This document shows, piece after piece, positions 5,911 to 9,391 of a stretch of DNA of 9,391 bases. A program made the translations under genes and the position numbers. Source of the DNA: Planctomycetota bacterium (GTDB lineage: Bacteria > Planctomycetota > UBA11346); the NCBI GenBank assembly GCA_013816415.1, contig JACDEN010000072.1, positions 1 to 9,391 of the forward strand. Reading direction: 5' to 3'. The notes under the pieces were generated by a model. It saw only the letters and a program-made list of their open reading frames with translations. It had not been told where the DNA came from and searched no databases. Numbering within the stretch: the stretch's first letter is position 1; every line of letters begins with the position of its first letter.

Positions 5911-8283
5911 TCAGCCTGCGCGCCAATCCCGCCGGGCGCCCGCGACGACGCGCTTTCCACGCACCTGCAGCTTCGACCCGCGGACCAGCGCCCACGCCAC
6001 GACGCGTCCCTTCGCATCGAGTCGCACCACCGCGAGCTCGCCATCGGTCGCCAATTCCGGGTGATCGACCGTCGCCTGGTAGGGGCAGCTGCCGATCAGG
6101 AGCGAGCCGTGTCGGCCGAGGTCCAGCGCGTTGGCGCTGAATCCCTCGTGCTGCTGGAATTCCCACTTGGCGGGCCTGGTGCCGAGGTGGCGCGCGTGCG
6201 GAATCGCCTCCAGGCCCTTCACGCCCTGGGTCATCAGGAAGGTGGTGAATACGCACGGTCCCTGGATGCGCCGCGTCAATTCCGCGACGAACGGGCCGCC
6301 GCGCGCCGAATCCGCCGGAAGACCGTAGATGCCGTCGAGCCGCTGGTCCTGCCAGGTCTTCCACGCGGTCTCGGCGTCGCCGCCGGGAAGGATGACGGCT
6401 GCCGCGTCGTCGCGGGAGATGCGCAGGGCCGCCCCCGGCGCAGGTGTGCGGGACGAGAGTCCGACCCCGCCTTCGAGGTGGAACCGCTGCGAGTACTGGT
6501 GCGGGCGCAGGTCGAGGCCCTGACGGCCGAGGATGTCGACGAAGGCGAAGCCGAGGCCGACGATGTGGATGACGAATCGTCGATGACGGGTCGGCGCATA
6601 GGCGTCGTGCCACATCTCGTTGACCTCGATCGCGCCGCCGGCTTCGAACAGCCCCATGCCGTGCTTCGGTGGATAGCCGCCCCAGCTGCAGCCGTGGCCG
6701 AGCGCCTTCAGCGGCTTGAGCGTGTCGTCGTTCATCACCAGGCAGTTGTGCGCATCCACGCTGTACAGATAGCCGCGGTTTTCGCGCGAGGTGGTCTCGT
6801 CGAAATGGCGCTGGTCGGTGTAGAGCCAAGTCGCGGGATCGCCGATCAGGGTCTGGCCCCCGGTGTGGAGGACGAATGACATCATGTCCCAGTGGACGTG
6901 CGAATGCGGCAGCGACTCGGTGTAGTGGCTGACCGCGAGGTAGTCGGCCGCCGGCGTCCAGTCGCTGCGGAAGAAGCTGAAGCCTCCGAGCGGATAGCGC
7001 ACCGTCGGGTTGGGCAGCGCGGCCTTCGCGGGTTTCGCCGCATTCCGGCCATGCGTGAACCAGGGAGAGAGCCCGATACGCGGCGACGTCCCCGGGGTCC
7101 AGCGCTTGAAGAAGCGCGTGAGTTCGGCCGGAGTCTGGGACGACAGCTTGCCGGGCTCGTAGCCCAGGGCGCGCGCCATGGCGGCGATGCGCGGCGACAT
7201 CATCGGGGTGCCGTTGATGCAGAAGAGCTGCGCCAGCGAACCGCCGAACTCGTCGCCGAACTCGACGAGGATGCCGTCGGGTTTCGTTGCGTTGGCCAGG
7301 AATTCGACCCACTGCCCGAACTGGCGCTCCTGCTTCGCGCTGAGCAGACGGATGCCGTTGGCCTTGGCGAGCGCGAGCGGCGCGCCCAGCATGTAGGTGA
7401 TGTGGTACTGGTACTTGGTGCAGTGCTCGGCGTAGTCGCCGTCGGCGAGCATGTTGCTGGTGAAATGGTGGCGGATCACGCGGGCTCCCTCGGCGGCGAG
7501 CTTTTTCGCGATCGAGAATTCCGGGAACATCACGCCATAGAAGAATGCCGCACCGCCGTGATCGGTGAGGTGGTGGTTGTCGCGCCGCAGGACGTCGCCG
7601 ACCAGCCGGTAATACTGCATCGCGTAGAACCACAGCTGCTTCACCAGCCAGAAGACATCCTCGTCACTGAAGATCCCCGGCACCTGCAGCGCGCCGCAGT
7701 GCATCAGATCGAGCCAGCGCTTGGAGCGGGAATAGACGTCCCCCGAATTGTTGAAGCCGCCTCCGAAGTAGCGGTCGTGGTCCTCGAAGAATCCCTCCTC
7801 GATCAGGAAGGGATTGCCGTCGACGAAGGCGCGGATGAAATCGCGCGCCTTCACGAGGTATCGAGTGTCGCCAGTCAACGCGAACGCGGTCGAGAGCTCG
7901 GCGACCACCACGCTGCGCGACAGGGTTCCGTAGATCTCGGCCATCCCCTTCTTCCAATCGAATCCGCCGTCGGAAGCGGACAGATCGACCGACTGGAACG
8001 GAGGCCACGAACTGCGGAAGCGGTTGGCGAGCAGCCCGTCGGCCTTCTCCATCACCTCGCCGCGCCCATTGATCTCCATCCACGGCGATCCGTGCATGTA
8101 GAACGGCCAGCGCGGACCGCTGCGCGTCCGGAAGTGTTCAGCGACGGCGCCGACGATCGACGGCCGGTCGCATTTTGCGCGTGCGGCGGTCAGCCGCCGG
8201 CCGAGGGTCCCGGGCAGCCGGAGATGCTGCAGGAAGTCGTCATCGCTGACGGAGCGCTGATCGGCGAAACGGACGTCTTGCAT
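5911..8283 (-). CDS. Heparinase II/III family protein (putative polysaccharide lyase)
   Basis: The 790-residue protein has the two-domain layout of the heparinase II/III and alginate-lyase-like families. An alpha-helical toroid (about 30-400) is followed by a beta-sandwich (about 430-785). Such enzymes cleave uronic-acid polysaccharides by beta-elimination. Likely active-site residues by comparison with these families are N236 and H237/H238 in RRDNHHL, Y292 or Y294 in TKYQYHITY, and H462/H464 in SHVHWDMMSF. The segments GGQTLIGDPATWLY (475-488) and AHNCLVMND (511-519) match the conserved start of the beta domain. No signal peptide is visible, so it is probably cytoplasmic, which is unusual for a secreted-type lyase. 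The ATG at 8283 is chosen for its GGAG five bases upstream; an in-frame TTG at 8328 is less likely. It sits between an oxidoreductase and a permease. Which glycan it acts on cannot be told from the sequence. Confidence 0.88.
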   Translation of the reverse strand: MQDVRFADQRSVSDDDFLQHLRLPGTLGRRLTAARAKCDRPSIVGAVAEHFRTRSGPRWPFYMHGSPWMEINGRGEVMEKADGLLANRFRSSWPPFQSVDLSASDGGFDWKKGMAEIYGTLSRSVVVAELSTAFALTGDTRYLVKARDFIRAFVDGNPFLIEEGFFEDHDRYFGGGFNNSGDVYSRSKRWLDLMHCGALQVPGIFSDEDVFWLVKQLWFYAMQYYRLVGDVLRRDNHHLTDHGGAAFFYGVMFPEFSIAKKLAAEGARVIRHHFTSNMLADGDYAEHCTKYQYHITYMLGAPLALAKANGIRLLSAKQERQFGQWVEFLANATKPDGILVEFGDEFGGSLAQLFCINGTPMMSPRIAAMARALGYEPGKLSSQTPAELTRFFKRWTPGTSPRIGLSPWFTHGRNAAKPAKAALPNPTVRYPLGGFSFFRSDWTPAADYLAVSHYTESLPHSHVHWDMMSFVLHTGGQTLIGDPATWLYTDQRHFDETTSRENRGYLYSVDAHNCLVMNDDTLKPLKALGHGCSWGGYPPKHGMGLFEAGGAIEVNEMWHDAYAPTRHRRFVIHIVGLGFAFVDILGRQGLDLRPHQYSQRFHLEGGVGLSSRTPAPGAALRISRDDAAAVILPGGDAETAWKTWQDQRLDGIYGLPADSARGGPFVAELTRRIQGPCVFTTFLMTQGVKGLEAIPHARHLGTRPAKWEFQQHEGFSANALDLGRHGSLLIGSCPYQATVDHPELATDGELAVVRLDAKGRVVAWALVRGSKLQVRGKRVVAGARRDWRAG

Positions 8284-8288
8284 GTGGG

Positions 8289-8292
8289 CTCC
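8289..8292 (-). promoter_or_regulatory. Ribosome binding site that fixes the lyase start
   Basis: On the minus strand GGAG (8289-8292) is followed by five bases and the ATG at 8281-8283. This favours the ATG over the in-frame TTG at 8326-8328, which has no comparable site close upstream. The nine-base string containing it (GGAGCCCAC on the minus strand, 8284-8292) recurs at 8314-8322, where it is followed by CGG and not by a start codon. Confidence 0.7.
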
Positions 8293-8410
8293 GATGGCGG
8301 GATGTTTCCCCCGGTGGGCTCCAGGCAAGTGCCATCACCCCGGCAGAACCGGCGCGGATGCCATCACGGAGCGAGTTCGACGGTGAGGCTCGCCATCACC
8401 GGCTTCTCGG

Positions 8411-8430
8411 CGCAGGTGATCGCAGGTGAT
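8411..8430. repeat. Perfect 10-bp tandem repeat
   Basis: CGCAGGTGAT occurs twice in direct succession. The second copy overlaps GGTGATGG (8425-8432), the right arm of an inverted repeat whose left arm CCATCACC lies at 8393-8400. This may be chance, a replication-slippage product, or part of an operator. Confidence 0.6.
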
Positions 8431-8475
8431 GGTGTCGGCCGTTTTGTCTTCCATGGACAGCGGTGCTCCAGCGGG

Positions 8476-8515
8476 GGTGCCGTGGTGCCAAGGGTGCCGA
8501 AGGTGACGAAGGTGC
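8476..8515. repeat. Degenerate ~9-bp tandem array (CGAAGGTGC-like units)
   Basis: After a leading GGTGC, four successive units of 8-9 bp read CGTGGTGC, CAAGGGTGC, CGAAGGTGA and CGAAGGTGC, followed by CGG. The units share the core GGTG. The array is intergenic and lies between the oxidoreductase stop and the lyase start. It could be an intergenic simple repeat family of this genome; a single locus cannot show that. Confidence 0.55.
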
Positions 8516-8542
8516 CGGCGTGGCGACGTCGAGCGTGTGGAT

Positions 8543-9391
8543 TCAGCGAGCCTTCCAATTGCGGCCGGCCTGCACCGCTTCGACGATCTCGACCGAGCGC
8601 AGGCTCTCCTCCAAGGTCGGGGACAGAGCCTTGCCGATGCGCAGCGACTCGACGAACGCCGCCTCCGAACCATAGAAGCCGCCCGTGGCGGCCTCGTACA
8701 GCTTCCCGGTCATGCCACGGTAGGGCTTGAGCGGGTCGGGGAGCTTGACCGGTTTTCCGGCGTGGAAGGCCGAGCAGCGCCCGGGCTTGTCGATCAGCCA
8801 GCCCACGCCCGCGTGGATGATCACCGCCGACTGCTGGCCGAACACCTCGTAGCGTTCGAGCTGGACGCCGCACTGCGGACGGATGGTGAGCGTTCCGACC
8901 GAACCGTTCTCGTAGCCGATGACGACGGTGAATGCCGGACGCTCGCCCTTCGCCAGGACGCGGCGGTCGGTCTCGACCATCGCGATCTCGCCGCCGAGGT
9001 AGCGCAGCGCGTCGAGGCTGTGGATGCCGGTGCCGAAGAAGAAGTCCTCGTCCTTCCGGTCGAGGCGGAACATCCGCGCCGAGGCGCCTTTCACCGGCCC
9101 ATGCCTACGCACCTCGTCATGGCCTTGGACCAGCACCGGGCAGAAGCGGCGGTTGAAGGACACGCAGTTGGGCGCTCCCCCGATCGCGGCGTCCTTGATC
9201 AGCTGGCGGCACTCGCGCGACGATGCGCCGGGAGGCTTCTCGAGGAGCACGGGGAAGCCGCGGCGGAGCACCGAGCCGGCGACGCGGGCGATCACCGCGG
9301 TCGGCGTGATGACGACCACTCCGTCGGGCATCTCGAGGCGCAGCATCTCGTCGAAATCGGTGTAGGACCGCTCCGCGCCGAACCGTCTGGC
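8543..9391 (-). CDS. Gfo/Idh/MocA family oxidoreductase (N-terminus outside window)
   Basis: This is an NAD(P)-dependent dehydrogenase of the family acting on sugars, inositols and related polyols. The frame is open through the right edge: 15 codons upstream of the first visible ATG (9346) read GAERSYTDFDE near that ATG, a typical Gfo/Idh stretch, so the true start is beyond 9391. In the 282 visible residues, MPDGVVVITP is followed by LLEKPP, which holds the family's conserved EKP near 51-53. FNRRFCP follows, then GTGIHSLDALRYLGG with the conserved histidine near 124. The C-terminus (LSPTLEESLRSVEIVEAVQAG) matches the family's usual last helices. The missing part should hold the Rossmann GxGxxG, about 50-60 residues. 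It lies upstream of the lyase on the same strand, which fits carbohydrate metabolism. The substrate is not identifiable. Confidence 0.92.
   Translation of the reverse strand, partial: ARRFGAERSYTDFDEMLRLEMPDGVVVITPTAVIARVAGSVLRRGFPVLLEKPPGASSRECRQLIKDAAIGGAPNCVSFNRRFCPVLVQGHDEVRRHGPVKGASARMFRLDRKDEDFFFGTGIHSLDALRYLGGEIAMVETDRRVLAKGERPAFTVVIGYENGSVGTLTIRPQCGVQLERYEVFGQQSAVIIHAGVGWLIDKPGRCSAFHAGKPVKLPDPLKPYRGMTGKLYEAATGGFYGSEAAFVESLRIGKALSPTLEESLRSVEIVEAVQAGRNWKAR

Larger units (their letters stand above)
8284..8542. other. 259-bp intergenic region with short repeats, possible leader of the lyase-permease unit
   Basis: This is the longest gap in the window and separates the oxidoreductase stop from the lyase start. 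It holds a degenerate tandem array (8476-8515), a perfect 10-bp tandem repeat (8411-8430) and an 8-bp inverted repeat (CCATCACC at 8393-8400, GGTGATGG at 8425-8432). It also holds a 9-bp direct repeat at 8284-8292 and 8314-8322. I find no clear sigma-70 promoter and no hairpin with a T-tract. A 39-codon minus-strand frame at 8335-8454 is not convincing as a gene. A promoter for the downstream genes could lie here, but the sequence does not show it. Confidence 0.45.

Noticed and set aside
5903..7633. N-terminal extension of the permease frame
   Set aside because: The frame stays open, but this part is Arg/Pro-rich low-complexity sequence lying in another frame of the lyase gene. The permease itself begins naturally at the ATG at 5902.
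8284..8328. TTG start 15 codons upstream of the lyase ATG
   Set aside because: The ATG at 8283 has GGAG at ideal spacing, and the extension adds no signal peptide or conserved sequence.
8335..8454. 39-codon minus-strand frame (MEDKTADTITCDHL...) before the lyase
   Set aside because: It has a poorly spaced Shine-Dalgarno, no recognisable motif, and runs through the tandem repeat, so chance is the simpler explanation.
6892..8730. 612-codon open frame on the plus strand
   Set aside because: It is antisense to the lyase and part of the oxidoreductase, both of which have clear family motifs. Its translation is rich in Arg, Ala, Glu and Val without recognisable domains.

Overview
This is a GC-rich bacterial window that is almost entirely protein-coding. 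No RNA gene, mobile element or CRISPR array is visible. Five genes lie head to tail on the minus strand. In transcription order, from the right edge, they are: a Gfo/Idh/MocA-type oxidoreductase (N-terminus outside the window), a heparinase II/III-type polysaccharide lyase, a large integral membrane protein resembling the putative ABC exporter permease family, a secreted protein built from two homologous halves, and cysteinyl-tRNA synthetase (cysS). The last 63 residues of an unrecognised plus-strand gene occupy the left edge and converge on cysS. Many long open frames on the plus strand are antisense shadows, as expected at this GC content.

The permease type and the large secreted protein without a recognised family both suggest the Planctomycetota/Verrucomicrobiota (PVC) group. 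This is inferred from protein style only, and no marker gene here settles it.

Layout: 1-192 is the end of an unknown plus-strand gene. 221-1837 is cysS, with a GTG start, a good Shine-Dalgarno, and a duplicated C-terminal module. 1941-4184 is the two-fold repeated secreted protein. 4244-5902 is the permease. 5911-8283 is the lyase, whose stop lies 8 nt before the permease start. 8284-8542 is a 259-bp spacer with short repeats. From 8543 to the right edge is the oxidoreductase. No stretch longer than 300 bp lacks a gene.

The lyase and permease are probably co-transcribed and translationally coupled. A lyase beside a Gfo/Idh oxidoreductase fits sugar or uronic-acid polysaccharide metabolism. 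The secreted protein follows the permease by 59 bp and may belong to the same unit. cysS is housekeeping and follows after a 103-bp gap with its own ribosome binding site. The most unusual features are the tandemly duplicated C-terminal module and variant KMSKS loop of the CysRS, the uncharacterised two-fold secreted protein, and an ABC-exporter-like permease with no ATPase gene next to it.
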